In this document: positions 23,092 to 31,728 of the stretch, piece by piece | How the letters are laid out: every line of letters begins with the position of its first letter | Numbering within the stretch: the stretch's first letter is position 1 | Assembly: GCA_944415425.1 (NCBI GenBank) | Contig: CALYBP010000014.1 | Location: 1-39,614 of the forward strand | Length of the DNA: 39,614 nucleotides | Source: an uncultured Ruminococcus sp. | GTDB lineage: Bacteria; Bacillota; Clostridia; Oscillospirales; Acutalibacteraceae | Direction: 5' to 3' | Notes under the pieces: generated by a model | What the model saw: the letters and a program-made list of their open reading frames with translations, nothing else | The model's database searches: none | What the model was told of the DNA's origin: nothing | Program-made: the position numbers and the translations under genes

Positions 23092-24444
23092 TTAAAAATT
23101 GCGGTACCTTTTAACCTGTCTGTTGTTTTTTCTGCGTCTTTTGCTTATTTTTGACGCTATAACCGAACAAATTAAAATGATAACAATTATTCCTATTATA
23201 ACAAGAAACCAATATGACTGAAATACCGTGTCTATCACTCTAAGTGTAAAGAGCACACCGCTCATTTCAATTTCTTCATTGGGTACGAGATTCACTTTTG
23301 TTATCTCCTGCTTTTTTCCGTCTTCACATTTATAATAAATTGTAGCTGTGCCTACAACCGTATCTTTATCAAGCGGGGCGTCTACGCTTTCGGGCACATC
23401 AGTTTCAATAACAATTTCATCTTCCTCCAGATTTTTCGGTACAATGGCGCTGAAATCCTTTTGCGGCACAAGCAGTACGGAATCCTTGCCCCACGCAAGC
23501 TCAACCTTTTGTTCGCATATCGGAGTTGATGATGTAGCTACTGTTTCAAACTCAAGTTCCGTAAGAGCCCATCTAAAGAGACTTGCGGCATCGGTCATTG
23601 TTCCGTATTCCTCACTGACTCCTTCTTTATACGGCGAATGAAGAAGCACGGCAATATAAGAGTAGCCGTCGGCGGTTGCGGTTGTAACAAGGCATCTGCC
23701 CGCCTGGTCTGTTGAACCTGTTTTAATTCCGTTTGCGTATGTATAGTAGTACTCTGGATAATTGGGATTTATAAGATAATTTGTTGTGACTAAAGGATAC
23801 TTGTCACCCTCGCAGTAGTAAACTGTTGTATCGGTAATTTCAGAAAACCTCGGAAGCGTAAGCGCATATGATGTAATCTTATACAAATCTCTTGCCGTGG
23901 TGTAGTGATTCTCATCGTGAAGTCCCTCGGGATTTTCAAAATGTGTGTTTTTACATCCGAGCTCTTTCGCCTTTTCATTCATCATATCAACGAAAGCGTC
24001 AATATCACCGTTTCCGACATAATCGGCAAGCACAACAGAAGCATCATTTCCCGAAGGAACCATCATACTGTAAAGCAAATCAATAACGCTCATGGTTTCG
24101 CCGACATGCTGTTCAAGGTTTGCAAGAGAGCTTCCGGTGCCGTCAAGCAGTTTTAAAACAGATTCCTTTATGGGAACACGGGTATTGTCAAGATCGTCAA
24201 TATTTTCTACAACAATTATGTAGGTCATAATTTTCGTGGTAGACGCCGGATAGCGCTTTTCGTCCGCATTCTTCTCATATACAGTCTGCCCTGAATCCAT
24301 ATTTACAAGAAGGATTGACTCGGATTCAGTCTTAATATCATTTGGGTACGATATTGCGTTTGCCGTAACAAGCGAAGAACAAAACATTATAATTAATACT
24401 AACAACAAAGAAACCACTTTAATTTGCTTATTTTTCATCAGCAA
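23092..24444 (-). CDS. D-alanyl-D-alanine carboxypeptidase (peptidase S11, DacF/PBP5 type)
   Basis: A 450-residue secreted, membrane-anchored low-molecular-mass PBP that trims the terminal D-Ala of peptidoglycan stem peptides. A signal segment covers about 1-30. The S11 active-site motifs are S68-T-T-K71 (YPASTTKIMT), S131-G-N133 and K241-T-G243. A PBP5-like C-terminal beta domain (about 300-395) follows. A C-terminal membrane helix (about 405-430) with a basic tail anchors it. The start is either TTG at 24444 (5 bases after GGGGAG) or ATG at 24438; residue numbers use the former. It follows recG by 17 bases and is probably co-transcribed. Whether it is the sporulation DacF or a vegetative DacA-like enzyme cannot be told here. 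Confidence 0.93.
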   Translation of the reverse strand: MLMKNKQIKVVSLLLVLIIMFCSSLVTANAISYPNDIKTESESILLVNMDSGQTVYEKNADEKRYPASTTKIMTYIIVVENIDDLDNTRVPIKESVLKLLDGTGSSLANLEQHVGETMSVIDLLYSMMVPSGNDASVVLADYVGNGDIDAFVDMMNEKAKELGCKNTHFENPEGLHDENHYTTARDLYKITSYALTLPRFSEITDTTVYYCEGDKYPLVTTNYLINPNYPEYYYTYANGIKTGSTDQAGRCLVTTATADGYSYIAVLLHSPYKEGVSEEYGTMTDAASLFRWALTELEFETVATSSTPICEQKVELAWGKDSVLLVPQKDFSAIVPKNLEEDEIVIETDVPESVDAPLDKDTVVGTATIYYKCEDGKKQEITKVNLVPNEEIEMSGVLFTLRVIDTVFQSYWFLVIIGIIVIILICSVIASKISKRRRKNNRQVKRYRNF

Positions 24445-24461
24445 GTATTCTCCCCTATAAA

Positions 24462-26507
24462 TTAATTCAAATTATTTTGACCTCCGCGTTCAAAAAGCCT
24501 CTCTATTTCGGCTTTAAGAAGGCGAAGTTCATCACACCTTATATCCTTATAGACAAACAGTATATAATCAGCTATTTTTTGCGACAACTCAAGACTTTTT
24601 GTATCGGCAAAATCCGCTATCGCCATCTGCGGCAGGCCGTGCTGCCTTTCGCCGAAAAAGTCGCCCGGACCTCTCATTTTTAAATCCTCATCGGCAATAA
24701 TAAAACCGTCATTTGTTTTGCACAGTATCTCAAGCCGTGAAACGGTATTTGGATTTCGGCTGTCGCTTACAAGCACACAATAGGACTGATACTCTCCTCT
24801 TCCGACTCTTCCTCGTAGCTGGTGAAGTTGAGAAAGCCCGAAGCGCTCGGCGTTTTCTATAACAATAACCGTGCTGTTTGGAACATCCACTCCCACCTCA
24901 ATTACGGTTGTAGCGACAAGAATAGAATACTCCCCCGCTTCGAATTTTGCCATAACATCTTCTTTTTCACAGGCTTTCATTTTGCCGTGCACTATACCGA
25001 CAGGAATATCGGCAAATTCTTTTAGCATAAGTTCAGCTGCATATTCTTCGGCGGAGGCTATATTATCAAGCTCGCCCTCCTCTACAAGCGGGCAAACAAT
25101 ATATGCCTGTCTGCCGGACTTTATTTCTCTTTTAATAAAATCATAAATTCTTCTTCGGTTTGCAGAACTCATCAACACGGTTTTGACAGGCTTTCGTGAC
25201 GGCGGAAGCTCGTCGATTACCGAAATATCAAGATCACCGAATATAATAAGTCCGAGAGTCCTCGGAATGGGAGTTGCACTCATTACCAACAGATGAGGGT
25301 TCTCGCCCTTGCAAAGCAGCTTTGCACGCTGAGCAACGCCGAAACGGTGCTGTTCGTCGGTAACGGCAATACCGAGGTTTTTGAATTCTGTTTTATCGGT
25401 TATCAAAGCGTGAGTTCCTATCACCAGATCAATTTGTCCGTCTGCAAGCTCTTGCCTTATACGCTTTTTTTCGGATTCCTTTAAAGAGCCCGTAAGCAGC
25501 GCCACCTTTATATCGGTATTTTGCAAAAGGTCTTTGAAAGTTTGAAAATGCTGATTTGCGAGAATTTCGGTAGGAGCCATAAAAGCCGCCTGAAAACCGT
25601 TTTTTATGACAGTGTAACAAACAGATGCAGCTACCGCCGTTTTTCCCGAACCAACATCTCCCTGTACCAGCCTGTTCATAGACGAGGTTTTTTCGGTAAT
25701 ATCATTTATACATTCGTTTATTGCACGCTTTTGAGCATTTGTAAGATTAAAAGGCAGTAAATTTTCAAATTCACCCGAATAACTTTTACTTATTTTTATT
25801 CCGCTTTGAGTGCGGCTTAGCTCGCGAATATTTCTCATACCGAGGTTTAGAACAACAAGTTCCTCTGTTACAAGCCTTTTTCGTGCCGCATTAAGAGCCT
25901 CTCTGTTTTTTGGAAAGTGAATATCATTGAGTGCTTGCTTTAACCCGCATAAATCAAAAATACTTCTCACCTGTTCGGGCAGAGGATCGTTAACATTTTT
26001 AGGCAAAAGATTAAGTGCCTGTTTCACGGCGTTGGAGATCGTCCTGCTGACAAGTCCTGCTGTTTGGCGGTAAACCGGATGAATTTTAACCCCGTCGCTT
26101 ACCGGAGAAAATGTCGGGGAAATCATCTGAGGGCCGAAAGAACCGGAAGTTACTCTGCCGTAAAAATAATATTCTTTTCCGCCCTTTAGCATAGAGCTTA
26201 TGTATTTGTTGTTAAAAAACACAATTTCAATCGAACCCGTATCGTCATAAGCCGAAGCTTTTGACACAAGTCTGCCTCCGCTTATTCTGGAGTCGGACAC
26301 GGGCGTCCCTAAGATTGCTTTGATGCAGTTAACTCCGCCGTACTGAAGTTTATCGATTTTTTCAACCGTACTACAATCCTCGTATGTGCGGGGATAAAAA
26401 TTAAGCAGTTCTCCTACGCTTGTCACACCCAGCTTTTTGAACAGTTCGGCGCGCTTGGATCCGATACCGCTTAAATTAGAAATCGGCATTTTATATAGTG
26501 AAGCCAT
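24462..26507 (-). CDS. recG: ATP-dependent DNA helicase RecG
   Basis: A 681-residue branch-migration helicase that reverses stalled forks and processes recombination intermediates. The ATG at 26507 follows AAGGA by 7 bases; a longer frame to 26534 has no ribosome site. An N-terminal wedge/OB domain (about 50-150) precedes the two helicase lobes. Walker A is GDVGSGKT (about 283-290). The DEAD-box equivalent is DEQHRFGVAQRAKL, then SATPIPRTLGL, and the C-terminal motif VI region LRGRVGRGEYQSYC. The C-terminal MRGPGDFFGERQHG block is typical of RecG. It lies between a DAK2-domain gene and the carboxypeptidase gene, a common clostridial order for fakA-recG. Confidence 0.98.
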   Translation of the reverse strand: MASLYKMPISNLSGIGSKRAELFKKLGVTSVGELLNFYPRTYEDCSTVEKIDKLQYGGVNCIKAILGTPVSDSRISGGRLVSKASAYDDTGSIEIVFFNNKYISSMLKGGKEYYFYGRVTSGSFGPQMISPTFSPVSDGVKIHPVYRQTAGLVSRTISNAVKQALNLLPKNVNDPLPEQVRSIFDLCGLKQALNDIHFPKNREALNAARKRLVTEELVVLNLGMRNIRELSRTQSGIKISKSYSGEFENLLPFNLTNAQKRAINECINDITEKTSSMNRLVQGDVGSGKTAVAASVCYTVIKNGFQAAFMAPTEILANQHFQTFKDLLQNTDIKVALLTGSLKESEKKRIRQELADGQIDLVIGTHALITDKTEFKNLGIAVTDEQHRFGVAQRAKLLCKGENPHLLVMSATPIPRTLGLIIFGDLDISVIDELPPSRKPVKTVLMSSANRRRIYDFIKREIKSGRQAYIVCPLVEEGELDNIASAEEYAAELMLKEFADIPVGIVHGKMKACEKEDVMAKFEAGEYSILVATTVIEVGVDVPNSTVIVIENAERFGLSQLHQLRGRVGRGEYQSYCVLVSDSRNPNTVSRLEILCKTNDGFIIADEDLKMRGPGDFFGERQHGLPQMAIADFADTKSLELSQKIADYILFVYKDIRCDELRLLKAEIERLFERGGQNNLN

Positions 26508-26562
26508 ATTTATATCCTTACAATTAGAGGGCATGACGCAAAATCATGCCCACAGCTTTGAA

Positions 26563-28194
26563 TTATTCTACGCTCAAAATGAAATAGTAAACAGGCTGAT
26601 CGCCCTTTACAAGTGAAATATCGGTTCGGGATCCGAATTTTTCGGAGAGCTCATTGTATGCCGTATTGGCATCTTCTTCACTGACTCCCTCGCCGTAAAT
26701 CACGGTTATAAACGAACTGTCTTTACTAACCATGTTCTTAGCCAGTTTTACCAGAGCCTTTACAGCGCTTTTTTCGGTTATGGTAAGCTTTCCGTTCTCA
26801 AGAGCTATTATATCGCCCTCTTTGATTTTCTTTCCGCCGAATTCACTGCTTCGCGCAGCAAATGTTACAAGGCCTGTGCCTACATTCGCAGTTGAGTCCA
26901 TCATAAGCTGAGCATTGCTTTCAGCTGATATTTCGGGATCAAAGTTGAGCATTGCCGTCATACCCTGAGGAATGGTGCGTGTGGGAACTATTATTACATT
27001 TCTGTCTTTTACCATCGGCACCGTCTGTTCTGCGGCAAGCACAATATTTTTATTATTAGGCAAAACTATTACGTTTTTTGCAGGAGTTGCCATTACCGCA
27101 GCATATATATCATCCGTGCTGGGGTTCATACTCTGTCCGCCCGACACTACATTGGTACATCCCAAATCCTTGAAAAGCTCTTTAAGACCATCACCCGCTG
27201 CAACCGCAACAAATCCGATGTCCTCAACAGGCTCGGAGGGAGTAAACACTTCCTTTTTGCTCTTCTTTGCGTTTTTATGCTGTTCTTTCATATTTTCAAC
27301 TTTAGTTGTCACAAGCTGACCGAACTCAAGCCCCTTTGTAAGCGCATCTCCGGGCTGCTCCGTATGAACATGAACCTTGATTATTTCATCGTCGCTTACA
27401 ACAACAACACAGTCACCGATTGTCTGAAGATAATCACGCAGCTTTTCGGGGTCGGTATCAATTTCGGGATTTCTTCCTACAATAAATTCGGTGCAGTAGG
27501 TAAAGTTTATATCCTCGTCAAACTCGGCGGCAGCGCTGTCAAATGTATCGACAGTAACGCTCTGAGTATCGTCATATTCAATCATAACGCCGTCCTTTAT
27601 TACCGACAGCATTCCCTCGAAAATAGCGCACAAACCTTTTCCGCCTGCATCTACCACACCGGCTTTTTTCAAAACAGGCAAAAGCTCGGGAGTGATTGAA
27701 AGAGCCTCGTTTGCCTTATCGCAAATTGCTTTCCAAACAAAAGATGCGCTGTTGTTGCGCCTTGCGGCCTCAACGCCTGCCTCGTATGCCATTCTTGCCA
27801 CGGTGAGGATTGTGCCCTCGGTAGGCTTCATAACAGCCTTGTAAGCCGCATCTACACCTATACCCAAAGCCGCCGCAAGATTTTTTCCGTTTACCTCTTC
27901 CATATCTTTAAGTCCCTGAGCAAAGCCTCTGAAGATAAGAGATGTAATAACTCCGGAATTTCCCCTTGCTCCGCGCAGCATAGCTGACGCAACTATTCCC
28001 GCAGCTTCTCCCGCATTGCTGCCATCGTAATCCTCAAGCGCCTTTGCGGCAGCCATTACAGTCATAGACATATTCGTTCCCGTATCACCGTCAGGCACAG
28101 GAAAAATGTTAAGATCGTTTATCTTGTTTTTTTGACGGCTGATATTATTCGCTCCCGAAATAACAGCCTCTTTCAACAGCTTTCCGTTAATCAT
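26563..28194 (-). CDS. DAK2 domain protein, fatty-acid-kinase catalytic subunit-like (FakA/YloV)
   Basis: A 543-residue cytosolic protein. The N-terminal DhaL/DAK2 domain (1-200) carries the metal and ATP-binding motif FPVPDGDTGTNMSMT (D35, D37) and GARGNSGVITSLIFRGFAQG. In FakA this domain phosphorylates fatty acids held by FakB (DegV-type) proteins. The middle (about 220-310) and C-terminal domains match the YloV/FakA fusion family, with conserved HVHTEQPG and VAVAAGDGLKELF. The ATG at 28194 follows AAGGA. It is 55 bases upstream of recG, as often in Firmicutes. The asp23/yloU gene that commonly precedes it is not found here. No fakB is in the window, so the fatty acid role is by family only. 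Confidence 0.9.
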   Translation of the reverse strand: MINGKLLKEAVISGANNISRQKNKINDLNIFPVPDGDTGTNMSMTVMAAAKALEDYDGSNAGEAAGIVASAMLRGARGNSGVITSLIFRGFAQGLKDMEEVNGKNLAAALGIGVDAAYKAVMKPTEGTILTVARMAYEAGVEAARRNNSASFVWKAICDKANEALSITPELLPVLKKAGVVDAGGKGLCAIFEGMLSVIKDGVMIEYDDTQSVTVDTFDSAAAEFDEDINFTYCTEFIVGRNPEIDTDPEKLRDYLQTIGDCVVVVSDDEIIKVHVHTEQPGDALTKGLEFGQLVTTKVENMKEQHKNAKKSKKEVFTPSEPVEDIGFVAVAAGDGLKELFKDLGCTNVVSGGQSMNPSTDDIYAAVMATPAKNVIVLPNNKNIVLAAEQTVPMVKDRNVIIVPTRTIPQGMTAMLNFDPEISAESNAQLMMDSTANVGTGLVTFAARSSEFGGKKIKEGDIIALENGKLTITEKSAVKALVKLAKNMVSKDSSFITVIYGEGVSEEDANTAYNELSEKFGSRTDISLVKGDQPVYYFILSVE

Positions 28195-28300
28195 TAACAG
28201 CACATCCTTTTAATGTACAAAGTTATTAAACAATCATATGCTTATTATATCGTCTTTGCAATATTTTTGCAATAGAAAATACAGGATTTATTATAAAGCG

Positions 28301-29074
28301 TCATTCAATCCGCAAAGATTCACACGACAGGCATCTGCCGCTTGTGTCGTCAATATCAAAGAGCGCACATTCCATTTTACACTCACCTTTTGCAAGGTCA
28401 AATCGCGCGGGCAGCTTTGTTTTTAGCTTCTCAATAATTATCTCGCTTTTAACTCCCAAAACAGAGTGTATGGTTCCCGTCATTCCGACATCTGTTATAT
28501 ATCCCGTTCCTTTAGGCAGTATCTGGCAGTCAGAGGTCTGAACGTGTGTGTGTGTTCCGAAAACAACCGATGCTCTGCCGTCGAGGTAATATCCCATAGC
28601 TCTTTTTTCACTTGTCGTTTCCGCATGAAAATCTACTATTATTATTTTCCCCTGCGCCTGTTCAAGCGTTCTATCCGCAGTTTCAAAGGCACAGTCAAGA
28701 TAATTGTCCATACACATATTTCCCATAATATTGATAACGGTAATTATCCTTCTGCCTGTATCTATGTTTAGTATGCCCGTTCCGGGCGTTGTTTTTTCAG
28801 GAAAATTCGCAGGGCGCGCCACAAACGGATTTTCATCGATATACTCATACGCTTCTTTTCTGCGAAAAGTATGATTTCCGAGCGTAACGGCATCTACTCC
28901 GCTGTCAAACAAAAATCTTGCCGAAGCGGGCGTTATTCCGTTGCCGTCTGACGAATTCTCACCATTGCACACAACAAAATCCACCCCGTATGACTTTTTT
29001 ACTGTTGGGAGTGTCTTTCTGAGAAAATCGCAGCCTACCTTGCCTACGACATCTCCTATACAAAGTATTCTCAT
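28301..29074 (-). CDS. ymdB: YmdB-type metallophosphoesterase (cyclic nucleotide phosphodiesterase)
   Basis: A 257-residue enzyme of the TIGR00282 family. In Bacillus YmdB hydrolyses 2',3'-cyclic and 3',5'-cyclic nucleotides and influences sporulation and biofilm gene expression. Metal-binding residues are visible: D8 (CIGDVVG), E39-N40 (NGEN), N67-H68 (GNHTF), H150 (DFHAE), H175 and H177 (FGTHTHVQT). Length is standard (about 260). The ATG at 29074 opens MRILCIGDVVGKVGC. It lies 51 bases downstream of yqfD on the same strand. Typical genomes pair ymdB with rny; rny is not seen here. Confidence 0.95.
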   Translation of the reverse strand: MRILCIGDVVGKVGCDFLRKTLPTVKKSYGVDFVVCNGENSSDGNGITPASARFLFDSGVDAVTLGNHTFRRKEAYEYIDENPFVARPANFPEKTTPGTGILNIDTGRRIITVINIMGNMCMDNYLDCAFETADRTLEQAQGKIIIVDFHAETTSEKRAMGYYLDGRASVVFGTHTHVQTSDCQILPKGTGYITDVGMTGTIHSVLGVKSEIIIEKLKTKLPARFDLAKGECKMECALFDIDDTSGRCLSCESLRIE

Positions 29075-29125
29075 ATTATCAAGTCCCGATGATATACATT
29101 TTGTATTTATTTTATCATATTTTAT

Positions 29126-30304
29126 TCAATCTGTCACGCTGAATTCTTCGCTTACAGCAATATTTTCGTTAAAAACGTAGCTTGCTTTGCACAAATATTC
29201 ATCATTTTTTTGAGCGATACTTACCTTTCTGCTTACCAAGGTGCTTTTTCTCTTTTCAAACGCTTCGTAAAGCAGTAAATCATTGATAAAAATTTGTTCT
29301 GCGTCCGACTTGTCGGGCGTTTTTTTTACTGTTACGAGATCAGACTGCACGCTCGTTTTTACTCCCATAGGCAATACCGTGCCGTTTACTGTAAAATTTT
29401 CCGTTTTGTCGCTGAATACGAACTTTTCATAAGATGAAAAAGATATATTTAACGGAAATTTAAACCAAAGCAGAAATCCCTCTCTGCGGAATGTTTGGTC
29501 TTTGCTCGGGCTTGTGTAATCATAATTTCGTTTTATTGATACATTTTTTTCATATGCTACATCGGCATATACTTCTGCGTCTGCATGGACATATTGTATG
29601 GTGTTCATTTTTGTTTCAATTATTCCGCTGACTATCAAGTCACCTGCTGAAACTCCGCTGCCTTTTTTCATCTGAACATTGCCGCTTTTTGCGTTTATTT
29701 TTGTTATAACTCCGTCTTTGCCTGCTTTTATGTTGCACGGTGAAGAGCTTGTTTTTATTTCTGGCTTTTTTGCTTTTTCCTTTACCTCAACAGAAGCAAT
29801 ATTCCCCGTAAGATTTACACTCATCCACCCTATGTCATCAATTTCAAGCATTATATCACGCTCTATCTTTTGAACATCAATATCATTTTTATATGCTCCT
29901 GTTCTTACTCCGTTTGACTCAAGCGCCTGAATAATCTTTGTATCACTAATATTTTCGGCTCCCTTAACACTTACAGACCAAATAAAATTTGAAAGCACAA
30001 CAATCAGCATAGCGCCTGCCGCCGCACCTATGGGGATTCCTATTCTTCCCCTGTATTTTCGGACGGTAAAAGGCATACCGTGCTTTTTAAATGTTTTTGT
30101 TTTCACCCCCGCTTTCTTTGCCGCAAATCTTATCTTTCGGTAGTCGCTTGCGTACATTGACGCACTTATACAATTGGGTGAAGGCTGCGAATTCCAAAGA
30201 TTTATTCCGTAGCGCGCGGTGATATTTAAAAATCTTTCCGGAAATTTGCCCTTTGCCGTAAAGTCAACGTATCCACGTATATATCTTATAAATTCAACTA
30301 ACAC
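29126..30304 (-). CDS. yqfD: Sporulation protein YqfD
   Basis: A 392-residue membrane protein of the YqfD/SpoIV family, expressed in the mother cell in spore formers and needed for later sporulation stages. Residues 1-70 are a basic cytoplasmic part. A membrane helix lies at about 90-113 (IGIPIGAAAGAMLIVVLSNF). The extracytoplasmic part begins with a POTRA-like stretch (SVSVKGAENISDTKIIQALE) and continues with the beta-rich family domain. It begins 9 bases after yqfC. The pair is normally followed by phoH in Bacillus; here ymdB follows instead. Family membership is from pattern recognition and the yqfC neighbour. Confidence 0.9.
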   Translation of the reverse strand: MLVEFIRYIRGYVDFTAKGKFPERFLNITARYGINLWNSQPSPNCISASMYASDYRKIRFAAKKAGVKTKTFKKHGMPFTVRKYRGRIGIPIGAAAGAMLIVVLSNFIWSVSVKGAENISDTKIIQALESNGVRTGAYKNDIDVQKIERDIMLEIDDIGWMSVNLTGNIASVEVKEKAKKPEIKTSSSPCNIKAGKDGVITKINAKSGNVQMKKGSGVSAGDLIVSGIIETKMNTIQYVHADAEVYADVAYEKNVSIKRNYDYTSPSKDQTFRREGFLLWFKFPLNISFSSYEKFVFSDKTENFTVNGTVLPMGVKTSVQSDLVTVKKTPDKSDAEQIFINDLLLYEAFEKRKSTLVSRKVSIAQKNDEYLCKASYVFNENIAVSEEFSVTD

Positions 30305-30313
30305 ATAACCACC

Positions 30314-30571
30314 TCAGGTTAAAAATTCTACCTTTGTAATAAATCCCTCTATTTCAACGCAGGAACATGATATACATCTTACACACAAGCCTCTGCCGTA
30401 AAATGAAATTATCATTTTACTTGTGTTAATTTTTATATTTTCACTTTCATAAAGCAAAATTCCCGTTGACCCCTCAAGTGTGATTCTTCTGTTGCCGAGC
30501 ATTTCAACAGTCGGCATCTCACCCATATCCAAACCGAAGGGCGCATAACCGTTTTGAGCGTTTTTTTGCAA
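30314..30571 (-). CDS. yqfC: Sporulation protein YqfC
   Basis: An 85-residue beta-rich protein of the YabP/YqfC family, a mother-cell sporulation factor. The middle, MPTVEMLGNRRITLEGSTGI, followed by ESENIKINT and the C-terminal SCVEIEGFITKVEFL, follows the family pattern. The start is TTG at 30571, 8 bases after GGAG; no ATG has a ribosome site. Cysteines cluster at CVRCISCSC, which is unusual and might bind metal or form disulfides. A candidate sigma-E promoter lies immediately upstream, fitting the known mother-cell control of yqfCD. Confidence 0.88.
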   Translation of the reverse strand: MQKNAQNGYAPFGLDMGEMPTVEMLGNRRITLEGSTGILLYESENIKINTSKMIISFYGRGLCVRCISCSCVEIEGFITKVEFLT

Positions 30572-30603
30572 AAAAATCTCTCCCGTTTTCCAGTATCATT
30601 TAA

Positions 30604-30632
30604 TTTTTATGCAATTCGGGTCATATATATTA
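30604..30632 (-). promoter_or_regulatory. Candidate sigma-E (mother-cell) promoter for yqfC-yqfD
   Basis: On the minus strand TAATATA (30626-30632) matches 6 of 7 of the sigma-E -35 consensus KMATATT. After 14 bases CATAAAAA (30604-30611) matches 6 of 8 of the -10 consensus CATACAHT. A start near 30597 would precede the yqfC TTG by about 26 bases. The same bases read on the plus strand give a weaker pair (TAATTTT 30601-30607, CATATATA 30622-30629) facing ylbJ. Confidence 0.45.
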
Positions 30633-30644
30633 TTGGTGATTGAT

Positions 30645-31715
30645 ATGTATATTAGTGCAAATGCCCGAAGAATTAAGACCTTGGCGCTTTCCGTACTGAC
30701 CGCCGCCGTCTGCGCGTCTATTATAATTTTTCAGCAAAGCTGTCTTAATGGAGCACTAAGGGGAATAAGCCTTTGCCTGAACGTTTTAATTCCTTCCCTT
30801 TTCCCTTTTATGGTGGCTTCTGCTTTCATTGTCAAAAGCGGCTTAGCGCACAAACTCGGAAAACCGCTTAATAAAATCACAAAACTGCTTTTCGGGCTGT
30901 CAGGCAGCTTTGCTCCCGTACTTATTTTGAGCATAATTGGCGGATACCCCGTGGGAGCAAAGGGGATTTCTCAGCTTTATGAAAGCAAATGTGCAAGCGA
31001 AAGCGAATGCAAAAGAGCAGCGCTGTTTGCGGTTTGCGCAGGTCCGGGATTTATTATCAGCTTTGTGGGCGCTTCGCTTTACTCAAATAAAACATTGGGA
31101 GTTATTATTTTCTTTTCGCAGGCGATTGCGGTTGTTTTAACGGGGACTGCGATGAGGTTTTTCACAAAGGGGCAAAACAATTTTATATGTAAAACAGATG
31201 CTAAACCCAGCGGAGTTTCTCTTTCATCGGCTGTCGTAGAAAGCACGGCGCAGGGCGCAAAGGGAATATTAAATATTTGTGCTTTTGTAGTGTTGTTTTC
31301 GGCATTTGCGGAAATGATTTCGCAGGCGATAGAAAACGACATTTTGAAAGGGGTTGTATACTGTGTGTTAGAAGTTTGCTCAGCCGTGAATTTTCTTTCG
31401 GTAAAATCAACTGTTGAAATGTGTGCTTTTGCGGTGGGATTCGGAGGCATATGCGTTCATTTTCAGATTTTTTCAGCTCTCGGCAGTCTTAAAATAAACA
31501 AATTATCATTCTTTGCTTTAAGAATTATTCAGGGTATTATTACTGCCACTTTAGTCTTTTTCGGTACAAAAATTTTTCATGCCGAGGCGCAGGTATTTTC
31601 AACATCTTGGGTACAGTCCTCAGATATATACGGGGGCAGCATTATTTCGGCGGCAGCGCTAATAGGTGTATCAATATGCTTTTTATACTCAATAAAATCA
31701 ATCAAGCAAAAATAA
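30645..31715 (+). CDS. ylbJ: Sporulation integral membrane protein YlbJ
   Basis: A 356-residue polytopic membrane protein with nucleoside-transporter-like gate repeats, required for spore cortex formation in Bacillus. The conserved segments LIPSLFPFMVASAFIVKSG, SIIGGYPVGAKGISQLYE and AVCAGPGFIISFVGASLY are clear. The ATG at 30645 has a modest GGTGAT site; a frame from 30609 also exists but begins within the candidate -10. It is divergent from yqfC, and the 73 bases between their starts hold both promoters. It is followed after 13 bases by asnB, suggesting a shared transcript. Confidence 0.9.
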   Translation: MYISANARRIKTLALSVLTAAVCASIIIFQQSCLNGALRGISLCLNVLIPSLFPFMVASAFIVKSGLAHKLGKPLNKITKLLFGLSGSFAPVLILSIIGGYPVGAKGISQLYESKCASESECKRAALFAVCAGPGFIISFVGASLYSNKTLGVIIFFSQAIAVVLTGTAMRFFTKGQNNFICKTDAKPSGVSLSSAVVESTAQGAKGILNICAFVVLFSAFAEMISQAIENDILKGVVYCVLEVCSAVNFLSVKSTVEMCAFAVGFGGICVHFQIFSALGSLKINKLSFFALRIIQGIITATLVFFGTKIFHAEAQVFSTSWVQSSDIYGGSIISAAALIGVSICFLYSIKSIKQK

Positions 31716-31728
31716 CGGAGGGATCTTT

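Noticed and set aside
31716..31728. T-box or other riboswitch before asnB
   Set aside because: Only 13 bases separate ylbJ and asnB; there is no room for a riboswitch.
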